A DNA stretch of 64,000 nt. Origin: JASLDZ01 sp038226305 (lineage in GTDB: Bacteria; Pseudomonadota; Alphaproteobacteria; Caulobacterales; Caulobacteraceae). The stretch covers positions 1-64,000 of the forward strand of contig JBBRQN010000014.1 of assembly GCA_038226305.1 (NCBI GenBank). The letters are read 5' to 3'. The notes under the pieces were generated by a model. That model did no database searches, was not told where the DNA came from, and worked only from the letters and a program-made list of their open reading frames with translations. Shown here one piece after another: positions 44,560 to 54,869 of the stretch (position 1 is its first letter; each line of letters starts with the position of its first letter). Position numbers and translations under genes: made by a program.

Positions 44560-45017
44560 CAGTAGTCCTTCATGATCTCGTCGGCCCAGGCCGGTTGCGT
44601 GACGACGCCGCGCAGCTCGAAGCCCCGCATCACCGGCTTTATGTCGAGGACCGGCGTGCCGTCGATGGCGTCCAGGCCGCGCACGGTCAAGGTCCGCCCC
44701 TCGACGGCCAGCACCTCCACCGTGGTGACGCCCAGCCGGTTCGGCCGGGGGCTGCCGCGCTGGGCGAAGATGCCGACCTTGGGCCAATCGGCGTTGTCGC
44801 GCGGGTGCCGGGCCGAGGTGTTCACCTTGGCCGGATCGAGGCGGTCGAACACAAACACGATCACCGCGTGGGAGAAGCCGTCCAGCCCTTGCAGAGCCTC
44901 TGGCGGCATGTGGTCAGCCAGGATGATCTGCGCCTCCACCGCACCCCAGGCGTCGTCTTCGTTCTCGATCCGCCCGCCCCGCACCGTAGCCACAGGCGTG
45001 AGGGTGAAGTCTGTCAC
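44556..45017 (-). CDS. TrmO/TsaA-family tRNA methyltransferase
   Basis: A 153-residue protein of the TsaA/YaeB family, with FSHAVIVFVFDRLD, TSARHPRDNADWPKVGIFAQR and SPRPNRLGVTTVEVL. The E. coli member TrmO methylates the N6 position of t6A in threonine tRNA, using SAM. The GTG start at 45017 overlaps the mtnP stop. It sits between mtnP and apt, so all three genes are translated together. Confidence 0.88.
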   Translation of the reverse strand: MTDFTLTPVATVRGGRIENEDDAWGAVEAQIILADHMPPEALQGLDGFSHAVIVFVFDRLDPAKVNTSARHPRDNADWPKVGIFAQRGSPRPNRLGVTTVEVLAVEGRTLTVRGLDAIDGTPVLDIKPVMRGFELRGVVTQPAWADEIMKDYW

Positions 45018-45883
45018 GCCGCGCTCACCCTTTTCAGGATCGCCTCCAGCTTGAAGGCGAGGCCCGGGTCGCGGTGTGCGGGGGCGGTGATGAGGGCGGC
45101 GTCGAGCACCGTATCGATGGGCGACGGCGTGCGGGGCGTTAGGCTGAGGGTGCGGCACAGGCCGGCCACGGTGGCCTTGGCTTTGGCGGCGTTGGCATGC
45201 ATCACGGCGACGATCTGCGACACCTCCACGGCGTCGTGGCCGGCGCGCCAGCAGTCGTAGTCGGTGATCATGGCGACGCTGGCGTAGGGCAGCTCGGCCT
45301 CGCGGGCGAGCTTAGCCTCGGGCATGTTGGTCATGCCGATCACGTCGCAGCCCCAGGCGCGGTAAAGCTCGCTCTCGGCGCGGGTGGAGAACTGCGGGCC
45401 CTCCATCGCCAGATAGGTGCCGCCCTCGCTGACGGTGGCGCCCGCCGCCCGTGCGGCCGCCGCGGCCAGGGCCGAGAGGCGCGGGCAGACGGGTTCGGCC
45501 ATCGACACGTGGGCCACGATGCCGTCGCCGAAGAACGACTTCTGGCGGGCGAAGGTGCGGTCGATGAACTGGTCCACCACCACGAAGTCGCCGGGGGCGT
45601 AGCGCTCCTGCAGGGAGCCCACGGCGGAGAGGCTGACGATGTCGGTGACGCCGCAGCGCTTCAGGGCATCGATGTTGGCGCGATAGTCGAGGTGGCTGGG
45701 GGACAGGCGGTGGCCCCGGCCGTGACGCGGCAGGAACCGCACCTCCACCCCGTTCAGCACCCCGTGCAGCACCTCGTCGGAAGGCTGGCCGAGGGGCGAC
45801 TGCACCCGCACCCAACGCTGCTCGGTCAGCCCCTCGATCTCATAGAGACCGCTGCCGCCGATCACGCCCAGAACCCAGTTCAC
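45014..45883 (-). CDS. mtnP: S-methyl-5'-thioadenosine phosphorylase
   Basis: A 289-residue phosphorylase that splits methylthioadenosine into adenine and methylthioribose-1-phosphate, part of the methionine salvage pathway. The N-terminus LGVIGGSGLYEIEG, the phosphate-binding LPRHGRGHRLSPSH and the NMPEAKLAREAELPYASVAM and TDYDCW segments fit the MTAP branch instead of plain purine nucleoside phosphorylases. The start ATG overlaps the stop of the upstream alpha/beta hydrolase gene. Confidence 0.93.
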   Translation of the reverse strand: MNWVLGVIGGSGLYEIEGLTEQRWVRVQSPLGQPSDEVLHGVLNGVEVRFLPRHGRGHRLSPSHLDYRANIDALKRCGVTDIVSLSAVGSLQERYAPGDFVVVDQFIDRTFARQKSFFGDGIVAHVSMAEPVCPRLSALAAAAARAAGATVSEGGTYLAMEGPQFSTRAESELYRAWGCDVIGMTNMPEAKLAREAELPYASVAMITDYDCWRAGHDAVEVSQIVAVMHANAAKAKATVAGLCRTLSLTPRTPSPIDTVLDAALITAPAHRDPGLAFKLEAILKRVSAA

Positions 45884-46830
45884 GGTGCAGGCACTCCCGA
45901 AAGGCGCAGCACGATGGCCGCCGTTGCGTTCCAGCTGGGCGTACCGGGAGCGATCTCCTCCGCATGGCCGCCCGGGGGCGAGGAGACGTGGACGACGTCG
46001 CCTGCGGCACGGGCCAGGCTGGCGAAGCGCTCGCCCACGGCCAGGGGCACGGTCTCGTCCCGCGCGCCGTGGACGATGAAGAGCTCGGCACCGGTGGGCA
46101 GGCGGTGCGCGGGCGAGGTGGCCTGATAGTTCGGCGGCGATCCGGCCATCTGCGCCACGACTTCGGGCCCGCAGCCAGTGGAGATGTCGTTCTCAAGGTC
46201 GGTCAGCCCGGCGAGGTCGATCACCGCGCGCACATGCGGAAAGCCCGGAAGTTTAAGCGGACCCGTCTCGGCGAGGCGCGAGGCGCCCGCGGTCCACAGG
46301 GCCAGATGCCCCCCGGCGGAATGCCCGATCACGACGAGACCGGCCCCCAGATCTAGCCGCCGCTCGCCCGTCTGCCGCTTCAGGGTGAAGAGCGCCTCGG
46401 CCACGTCGCGGTAGGTTCCAGGATAGCCGCCGCCCGGTTGATCGGCGCGGCGGTACTCGATGTTCCACACGGCTACGCCGCGCTGGGCGAGGTCGGCGGC
46501 GGCCTGATCCATGATGTGCAGGCTGGCGACAGAGGCCTGCCAGCAGCCCCCGTGGATCATCGCCACGACCGGATGCGGTCCCGGCGTCGCGGGTCGCCAC
46601 AGGTCGATGAACTGGTTCTTGTCGTCGCCGTAGCGGATGCGCTCGGGGCGCAGGGTCGGCTTGGGGCGGGCGAGAAACTCTGCCCAAGTGAGGAGCGGCC
46701 CGTCGTCCGGCACGGCGGCACTCGTCTGCGCGGCAGGGAGAGGGGCCGTCGCGGACGCGGTCATCAGCAGAGCAGCGAGGAGGAGGGGGCGGATCGCGAA
46801 CGCGGCGATCCGGCCCCCTCCAGCCCTCAA
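45880..46830 (-). CDS. Exported alpha/beta hydrolase (esterase/lipase-like)
   Basis: A 316-residue protein. After a signal peptide (AAFAIRPLLLAALLMTASATA) the fold shows the oxyanion motif MIHGGCWQAS, the nucleophile in VIGHSAGGHLALW, the acid in HGARDETVPL and the His in GGHAEEIAPG. It resembles carboxylesterase/BD-FAE-like enzymes. The start is taken as TTG at 46830 because it overlaps the petB stop (TTGA) and supplies the full signal peptide; the later ATG at 46764 would cut it. It takes the place where cytochrome c1 (petC) is normally found. Confidence 0.85.
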   Translation of the reverse strand: MRAGGGRIAAFAIRPLLLAALLMTASATAPLPAAQTSAAVPDDGPLLTWAEFLARPKPTLRPERIRYGDDKNQFIDLWRPATPGPHPVVAMIHGGCWQASVASLHIMDQAAADLAQRGVAVWNIEYRRADQPGGGYPGTYRDVAEALFTLKRQTGERRLDLGAGLVVIGHSAGGHLALWTAGASRLAETGPLKLPGFPHVRAVIDLAGLTDLENDISTGCGPEVVAQMAGSPPNYQATSPAHRLPTGAELFIVHGARDETVPLAVGERFASLARAAGDVVHVSSPPGGHAEEIAPGTPSWNATAAIVLRLSGVPAP

Positions 46831-48152
46831 CCTTTGTGCTCGGGTGCGGCGGCCGCGCCCGCGGGCAGGCCCGCGCCGTGCTTGCCCGACAGGACCGGGC
46901 TGGAGATCGTCTCCGGCATCTGCAGAGGCGTTTCCATCAGGCCCAGCAGCGGCAGCACCACGAGGAAGTAGGCGTAGTAGTAGATCGTCAGGATGCGCGA
47001 GACCCACAGCACGGTCAGGCCGGTGGCCTCACCGGTCACGGCATCGCGACCCACGGGGATCACCACCTCGTCAGGCAGCTTGCCGCCGCACCAGCCGAGG
47101 AACAGCGTGCCCACCACGAAGAACAGGAAGAAGTAACGCGCCGTGGGGCGGTAACGCATTGAGCGCACCTTCGAACGGTCGAGCCACGGCACCACGAACA
47201 GGAGTGCAATGGAGCCGAACATCACGAGCACGCCGCCCAGCTTGTCCGGCACGGACTTCAGCATCGCGTAGAAGGGCAGGAAGTACCACTCGGGCACGAT
47301 GTGCGCCGGGGTCTGCAGGGGGTTCGCCTTGATCTGGTTATCGGCGTGGCTCATCGCCTCGGGGGCGAAGAACACGAACCAGGCGAACAGGATGAAGAAC
47401 ACCACGATCGCGAAGGCATCCTTCACCGTGTAGTACGGGTGGAAGGGAACGGTATCTTCCTTCGACTTCACCGGCACGCCCGTGGGGTTGTTGTTGCCCG
47501 GAACGTGCAGCGCCCAGATGTGCAGCCCCACCACGCCCGCGATCATGAACGGCAAGAGGTAGTGCAGGCTGAAGAAGCGGTTCAGCGTGGCGTTGTCGAC
47601 CGCGAAGCCGCCGAGCAGCCAGGTGTGGATCGCCTCACCCACGAAGGGGATGGCCGAGAAGAAGTTGGTGATCACCACCGCGCCGTAGAAGCTCATCTGG
47701 CCCCAGGGCAGCACGTAGCCCATGAAGGCCGTGGCCATCATCAGGAGATAGATCACGCAGCCCAGGATCCACAGCACTTCGCGGGGAGCCTTGTAGCTGC
47801 CGAAATACAGGCCGCGCATCATGTGGATGTAGACCGCGAGGAAGAACATCGAGGCGCCGTTGGCGTGCATGTAGCGGATCATCCACCCCATGTTCACGTC
47901 GCGCATGATGTGCTCGACGCTGTTGAACGCGCCATCAGCCGTGGGGCTGTAGTGCATCGCCAGCATCACGCCGGTGATGATCTGGGTGACGAGGCACACC
48001 GCCAGGATGCCGCCGAACGTCCACCAGTAGTTCAGGTTCTTGGGCGTCGGAAAGTCGATGCCCGTGTCGTAGGCCATCCGGATGATCGGCAGGCGAACGT
48101 CGAGCCAGCGCTCGAATCCGGTCTTGGGTACGTAGTTTGAGGGTCCGCTCAT
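46827..48152 (-). CDS. petB: Cytochrome b subunit of the bc1 complex
   Basis: A 441-residue protein with eight membrane helices, the quinol-oxidising core of complex III. Visible are NLNYWWTFGGILAV, the GYVLPWGQMSFYGAVVITN stretch with the Qo-site region, HLLPFMI-like and PEWYFLPFYAML (the conserved PEWY of the Qo site). It is read two bases after petA. No petC follows. Confidence 0.96.
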   Translation of the reverse strand: MSGPSNYVPKTGFERWLDVRLPIIRMAYDTGIDFPTPKNLNYWWTFGGILAVCLVTQIITGVMLAMHYSPTADGAFNSVEHIMRDVNMGWMIRYMHANGASMFFLAVYIHMMRGLYFGSYKAPREVLWILGCVIYLLMMATAFMGYVLPWGQMSFYGAVVITNFFSAIPFVGEAIHTWLLGGFAVDNATLNRFFSLHYLLPFMIAGVVGLHIWALHVPGNNNPTGVPVKSKEDTVPFHPYYTVKDAFAIVVFFILFAWFVFFAPEAMSHADNQIKANPLQTPAHIVPEWYFLPFYAMLKSVPDKLGGVLVMFGSIALLFVVPWLDRSKVRSMRYRPTARYFFLFFVVGTLFLGWCGGKLPDEVVIPVGRDAVTGEATGLTVLWVSRILTIYYYAYFLVVLPLLGLMETPLQMPETISSPVLSGKHGAGLPAGAAAAPEHKG

Positions 48153-48154
48153 GA

Positions 48155-48727
48155 TCAGCCGATCTTGACCTTGCTGGGGCCGGTGAAGGCGTATTCAGGC
48201 ACTTCGAGGTTCTTGGGGGCGGGGCCCTGCCGGATGCGCCCCGACGTGTCATAGACCGAGCCGTGGCAGGGGCAGAGCCAGCCGCCATAGGTGCCGGTGC
48301 CGAAGTTGGGCACGCAGCCGAGGTGGGTGCAGACGCCCACCACGATCAGGTGTTCGGCGTGGCCGGGCTTGGTGCGCTGGGCGTCGGTCTGCGGGTCCTT
48401 CAGTTCGGACAGGGGCACCTTGGCCGCGGCTTCGATCTCGGCCGGGGTGCGGTTGCGCACGAACACCGGGCGGCCGCGCCACTTCACGACGATCTGCTGG
48501 CCGACCACCACCTTGGAGATGTCGACCTCGATGGAGCCCAGCGCCAGGGTGTCGGCGGCGGGGTTCATCTGGTTAATGAACGGCCAGGCCACGGCCACGG
48601 CACCGCCACCGGCCATCGCCACGGCGGCGATGTGGATGAAGTCGCGGCGGCTTTTCGGCTCGCCGTCAGACCCGTGCCCATCCGGGCCCGGCGCGACGTT
48701 TGGATGCCGGTTGATGACTTCGACCAC
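48155..48727 (-). CDS. petA: Rieske iron-sulfur subunit of the bc1 complex
   Basis: A 190-residue protein with a twin-arginine anchor (KSRRDFIHIAAVAMAGGGAV) and a Rieske domain whose cluster ligands lie in CTHLGCVP and CPCHGSVYD. It passes electrons from quinol to cytochrome c1. It is the first gene of the minus-strand chain petA-petB-hydrolase-mtnP-trmO-apt. The 120-base gap to the divergent hemF gene should hold its promoter. Confidence 0.96.
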   Translation of the reverse strand: MVEVINRHPNVAPGPDGHGSDGEPKSRRDFIHIAAVAMAGGGAVAVAWPFINQMNPAADTLALGSIEVDISKVVVGQQIVVKWRGRPVFVRNRTPAEIEAAAKVPLSELKDPQTDAQRTKPGHAEHLIVVGVCTHLGCVPNFGTGTYGGWLCPCHGSVYDTSGRIRQGPAPKNLEVPEYAFTGPSKVKIG

Positions 48728-48847
48728 GGGCTGGAGCTCTCCGGCGACTGGATGTTCGCGCTTGTCCTGCGGGAATTAGGCCGGTGGGCGGGAATTTTCA
48801 ACCGGCGCCGTGCTTGACGACGCGCCTTCGTGAGGCGACCCAAGCGG

Positions 48848-49723
48848 ATGCTCTCTCCAGAAGACCTGACCGCCCGAAAACTGGCCGCCCGCGCCTGGTT
48901 CGAGACCCTGCGCGACAGGCTCGTCAGCGCCCTCGAAGCGGTGGAGGCCGCCGCCCCGCCCGAGCTCTATGGAGAAGGCCCGCCCGCCAAATTCGAGCTC
49001 AAGCCCTGGTCGCGGCCCGAGGGCGGCGGCGGCGTCATGGGGGTGTTGAACGGGCGGGTGTTCGAGAAGGCGGGCATCCACGTCTCCACCGTGGAGGGCG
49101 AGTTCTCGCCGGAAATGCAGGCGAGCATGCAGGGGGCGGAGGACGATCCGCGCTTCTTCGCCACCGGCGTCAGCGTGATCGTGCATCCGAAGAACCCGCA
49201 CGCCCCCACGGGCCACATGAACACCCGCTTCATCGCCACCACGAAGAGCTGGTTCGGCGGCGGCGGCGACCTCACCCCCGTGCTGGCCGAGCACCGCCGG
49301 CAGGACGCGGAAGACACGCTCTACTTCAAGGGCGCCTATAAACGGGCCTGCGACGCCTATGACCCGACCGCCTACGCCGAGCACCATACCCACTGCGACC
49401 GCTATTTCTTCCTGCCCAACCGGGGGGAGCCCCGGGGCGTGGGCGGCATCTTCTACGACCACCTGGACTCAGGTGACTTTGGGCGAGACTTCGCCTTCAC
49501 GCAGGCCGTGGGCGAGGCGTTCCTCGAGACCTACCCGGCCATCGTGGCCCGCAACATGGCCAAGCCCTGGACCGACGACGAGCGCCACCGCCAGTGCGTG
49601 CAGCGCGGCCGCTATGTGGAGTTCAACCTCCTCTACGACCGCGGCACCCTGTTCGGCCTGAAGACGGGCGGCAACGTGGAGTCGATCCTGAGTTCCCTCC
49701 CCCCCGAAGCCCGCTGGCCCTGA
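48848..49723 (+). CDS. hemF: Oxygen-dependent coproporphyrinogen III oxidase
   Basis: A 291-residue haem biosynthesis enzyme. Conserved blocks are NPHAPTGHMNTRFI, WFGGGGDLTPVLA, FLPNRGEPRGVGGIFYDHLD and YVEFNLLYDRGTLFGLKTGG. It oxidatively decarboxylates coproporphyrinogen III to protoporphyrinogen IX. ATG at 48848 is used; a GTG at 48830 in the same frame is possible. The placement opposite petA links haem supply with cytochrome genes. Confidence 0.95.
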   Translation: MLSPEDLTARKLAARAWFETLRDRLVSALEAVEAAAPPELYGEGPPAKFELKPWSRPEGGGGVMGVLNGRVFEKAGIHVSTVEGEFSPEMQASMQGAEDDPRFFATGVSVIVHPKNPHAPTGHMNTRFIATTKSWFGGGGDLTPVLAEHRRQDAEDTLYFKGAYKRACDAYDPTAYAEHHTHCDRYFFLPNRGEPRGVGGIFYDHLDSGDFGRDFAFTQAVGEAFLETYPAIVARNMAKPWTDDERHRQCVQRGRYVEFNLLYDRGTLFGLKTGGNVESILSSLPPEARWP

Positions 49724-49725
49724 GG

Positions 49726-49748
49726 CCCGCCGCACCGGGTGCGGCGGG
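49726..49748. terminator. GC hairpin between hemF and the phosphatase remnant
   Basis: A perfect 10-bp stem (49726-49735 and 49739-49748, three-base loop) begins 3 bases after the hemF stop. It has no T-tract and can end transcription from either side of the two convergent genes. Confidence 0.6.
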
Positions 49749-49756
49749 GGGTATGC

Positions 49757-50076
49757 TCAGCGAGGCTGGTGGCGCGACACCTTGGCTTCGAGCAGCGCCA
49801 CAAGGGCTGCGTCCATGAAGGCGTAGTCGTCGGGGATGTCGAGGCAGATCAGCCGCTTGCCGTTCAGGCTTTTGCGAAACCGACGCTGCAGCTTCGACCG
49901 GTGCGCCTTCTCCATGACGAAGATCACATCGGCCCAAGCCACGAGTTCGTGGGAGAGCGGCGTCTCCGCATCATGGTTCGTCCCCGCCGACTCGACCTCC
50001 AGATCGACACGGCGGGAGACGCCTGCTCCGCCGTGGGACTGCGGAGGCGGTTCTGGCTGCAGATGAAGAGGACGCG
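49757..50076 (-). pseudogene. Low-molecular-weight tyrosine phosphatase-like gene, frameshifted and without start
   Basis: Read on the minus strand, one frame gives VLFICSQNRLRSPTAEQ from 50073 downward, the P-loop region of a low-molecular-weight phosphatase-like family. The next frame continues with VESAGTNHDAETPLS, ELVAWADVIFVMEKAHR, GKRLICLDIPDDYAFMDAAL and stops at 49757. The switch is at about 50015-50025, consistent with loss of one base. In the first frame a TAG lies directly before the Arg-Val start of the domain, and there is no start codon. The gene is thus broken at both its 5' end and inside, next to an AT-richer inserted stretch. Confidence 0.8.
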
Positions 50077-50129
50077 CTAATTTGCCTGCGACTCGCCGTA
50101 GGCTACCTACTGAATTGTCGGAGACTGGG

Positions 50130-50708
50130 ATGTCCACTGAAATACCGGTCGCCAACCTTGGACGCTTATGGGCTGGAAATATATACGGTACCAACACTGG
50201 GAAGCTTTTCGTTGAGATCGTTCCTTCGGATACCGGCATAAGTGCCCATGTAAATTTGAACGATGATCAATACGGCACGCATACGTACGAAGGCGCCGGA
50301 ACCTTTGATGGGGCAACCATCACCGTTTCAGCCACCGAAGCGGTAGCGAACGGGCCCTCTCCCACGATTCAGCTAACTGGGCATCTTACGCCCGAAGGAA
50401 TGCTTCGCGGCAGATGGGACAGTCCCGTCGGAACCGCGGGCACGTTTGTCCTCTATCCGCACGACAACGCCTTACCACGCCCTAGCGCCAGCGGCGGGCC
50501 CCCGCTCGTGGAAGAGTTCAACACGTCCACTCGGAAAGTGGGGGCGATCCGAATGTCAATGTCAGGTCTTCAAGAGTTGCTTCGAGTGGCCGGATCTGAC
50601 TTTCGGCAGCCCCGCCCTGTAATTACCTACCGAGACCGCGGAAAGGAGGTCGCAAAATACGCCGATGACTTTCAAAGAAGCCCGCCAGTTGGCGCGCCTT
50701 TGAAGTAA
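50130..50708 (+). CDS. Hypothetical beta-rich protein, probably the N-terminal part of a gene cut by a stop codon
   Basis: 192 residues up to TAA at 50706-50708. ATG at 50130 has GGAG upstream at good spacing; the frame is open to 50082. Residues about 8-110 form a beta-rich domain (GRLWAGNIYGTNTGKLFVEI, GTFDGATITVS, GRWDSPVGTAGTFVLYP). After a Pro/Ser linker a second segment begins (KVGAIRMSMSGLQELLRVA, RPVITYRDRGKEVAKYADDF). The reading frame stays open after the TAA and runs into the gene at 50757, so this is probably the first half of a single protein. No known family recognised. Base composition differs from its neighbours. Confidence 0.6.
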   Translation: MSTEIPVANLGRLWAGNIYGTNTGKLFVEIVPSDTGISAHVNLNDDQYGTHTYEGAGTFDGATITVSATEAVANGPSPTIQLTGHLTPEGMLRGRWDSPVGTAGTFVLYPHDNALPRPSASGGPPLVEEFNTSTRKVGAIRMSMSGLQELLRVAGSDFRQPRPVITYRDRGKEVAKYADDFQRSPPVGAPLK

Positions 50709-50756
50709 ATCAGAATATTTATATCAGAGCCCGAAGCATTTAACATAAATCGGGTC

Positions 50757-51203
50757 GTGACAGTCGAACTCGATGCTGGTGGAAAAAACGAGGTCCGCGT
50801 TCAGGGCGTGCAAGAATCTTGGGTCACAGGAAAGGCAGAGTCACTCAGGGCTGAAATAGCAAAGAGCGAGCGCAAATTCCTAACTACAACGAGACGATTT
50901 GGGCTCAATATAAACGGCGTACTTCTGATTGCAGCGATTTGTGCGCTACCCAATCTTGCAGACTGGTGGAGGAGATTGGTCCTCATGGGCACCATTCTCG
51001 CGATAATTCAAATTATAGGATATCTTCACCGCAAGTATATATCTAACGTCGTAATCGATCTAAAAGAGACGGGATTCGGTAGCCAAGGAAAGCTGTGGCC
51101 GCAAGTGTTGTCAAGCGCAATCGCAGCTACCGCGAGCCTCTTTGGCGCAGTAATTTATGGACTCTTGAAGGGCGACGTTCATCTTCCAAGAATTTTACAC
51201 TAA
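50757..51203 (+). CDS. Hypothetical membrane protein, probably the C-terminal part of the same broken gene
   Basis: 148 residues if started at GTG 50757, which lacks a ribosome binding site. It is in the same frame as the gene at 50130, and the 16 codons between the TAA and this GTG are open and continue the same kind of beta-strand pattern (IRIFISEPEAFNINRVV, then NEVRVQGVQESWVTGKAES). Three membrane helices follow (about residues 50-67, 72-90 and 115-138 of this part). It is probably the membrane-anchored end of a 357-residue protein interrupted by a nonsense codon. The function is unknown. Confidence 0.55.
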   Translation: MTVELDAGGKNEVRVQGVQESWVTGKAESLRAEIAKSERKFLTTTRRFGLNINGVLLIAAICALPNLADWWRRLVLMGTILAIIQIIGYLHRKYISNVVIDLKETGFGSQGKLWPQVLSSAIAATASLFGAVIYGLLKGDVHLPRILH

Positions 51204-51228
51204 GCATGTTTTACCCTAAGCATATTGG

Positions 51229-53811
<2,583 letters not shown>

Positions 53812-53998
53812 GGCGGCATCCCCAGGTGGCGGCGAACGCGCGGTCAGATCACGGAGCCTTGCAAGAAGCGCTCCCGACCGCCCAGTTCAGGTGGGTGTGG
53901 CGGATCGGTCACACAAGGGTTCAGCGGCCAACAGGGCGGAAACGGCGAGCCCAACCGCCACATCGCCTCCAGCCCTTGCACGGCCTAGCTTGGCTCTC

Positions 53999-54817
53999 AT
54001 GTTGCGTTCCCGTCTCGCCGCCGTTGCTGCCGTGGTCGCCCTCGCTGCGGCCGCACAACCCGCTTCGGCACAGGAGAGTCTGGCGGCGCCTGCGACGGCG
54101 GGCGGTCCGCATTTCACCGGGGCGCAGTCCACCGCGTTTGCGTTTCAGATCGAGCAGGAGCTCACCCGGCGGGGCGCGGGGCTGGCGGTGGTGTTCCGGT
54201 CGGGGCGGCCTCGGGACAAGCTGCCCAAAGGGATCGCCTACACCCACGGGGCCTTCTGGGTGCGGCGCGCCTTCACCGAGCCCGACGGCAAGGTCACCTT
54301 CGGCTACCTCGTCTACAACCTGTATGCGGGCGACGGGGTCGCCACGCCGCCCGACCAGTCGACGCTCGTGCAGGACTTCCCCACCGACTTCACGCCGGGC
54401 TCGGCGATGGACGACGTGGCGATCCTGATCCCCACCCCCGCCATGCAGGCGAAGATCGTCGCCGCCATCGACGGCCCGGCCTACGAGGCGATGCACATCG
54501 ACAGCTATTCCCTGATCGCCAACCCGCTTCTGCCGCTGCACCAGAACTGCAACAGCTTCATGCTGGACGTGATCGCCGCCGCGGGCTGGGGCATCGACAA
54601 CCCCGCCACCATCCGCGCCCGGCTGAAGGCGCGCTATACGCCGGCGACGGTGTCGGTGGGGGCGGTCGAGCGGCTGCTGGCCCCCATGAGCGACCCCCGG
54701 GTGAAGACCGACGACCAGGGCCTGACCCTGCGCACCGCCACCTACGAATCCATCGCCGCCTTCATGCGCGCACAGGGCTGGCTGGCAACCACCTACAGCC
54801 TCACGTTCAAGCCCTAG
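53999..54817 (+). CDS. DUF2145-family exported protein
   Basis: A 272-residue secreted protein with a signal peptide (MLRSRLAAVAAVVALAAAAQ, cleaved near ASA-Q). The body contains GIAYTHGAFWVRR, FGYLVYNLYAGDG and NPLLPLHQNCNSFMLDVIAAA, which resemble DUF2145 proteins with a conserved Cys/His pair. The enzymatic role is unknown, although the conserved H...NC arrangement hints at a papain-like fold. ATG at 53999 gives the signal peptide. Divergent from clpB. Confidence 0.8.
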   Translation: MLRSRLAAVAAVVALAAAAQPASAQESLAAPATAGGPHFTGAQSTAFAFQIEQELTRRGAGLAVVFRSGRPRDKLPKGIAYTHGAFWVRRAFTEPDGKVTFGYLVYNLYAGDGVATPPDQSTLVQDFPTDFTPGSAMDDVAILIPTPAMQAKIVAAIDGPAYEAMHIDSYSLIANPLLPLHQNCNSFMLDVIAAAGWGIDNPATIRARLKARYTPATVSVGAVERLLAPMSDPRVKTDDQGLTLRTATYESIAAFMRAQGWLATTYSLTFKP

Positions 54818-54869
54818 CCGCGGTCGCTCGCCTCGCGACCGAATCGCGGAACATGCTAGGAACGCGGGC

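Larger units (their letters stand above)
50077..51228. other. AT-richer inserted stretch between the phosphatase remnant and clpB
   Basis: From about 50077 to 51228 the base composition changes sharply from the very GC-rich surroundings: many A/T third positions, runs such as ATATATACGG and AATATTTATATCAG, and rare codons. The left edge coincides with the lost start of the phosphatase gene, the right edge with the clpB stop. No transposase, direct repeats or tRNA were seen at the ends. The stretch carries the two same-frame reading frames at 50130 and 50757 and looks horizontally acquired. Confidence 0.7.

Noticed and set aside
50706..50708. Programmed stop-codon read-through of the TAA.
   Set aside because: TAA is the tightest stop, and no known read-through context or downstream stem is seen. 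A nonsense mutation or sequence error is simpler.
50130..51203. A two-gene toxin-antitoxin or sensor/effector pair.
   Set aside because: Both frames are in the same phase with an open gap, and the second lacks a ribosome binding site, so a single broken gene fits better. No toxin motif was recognised.
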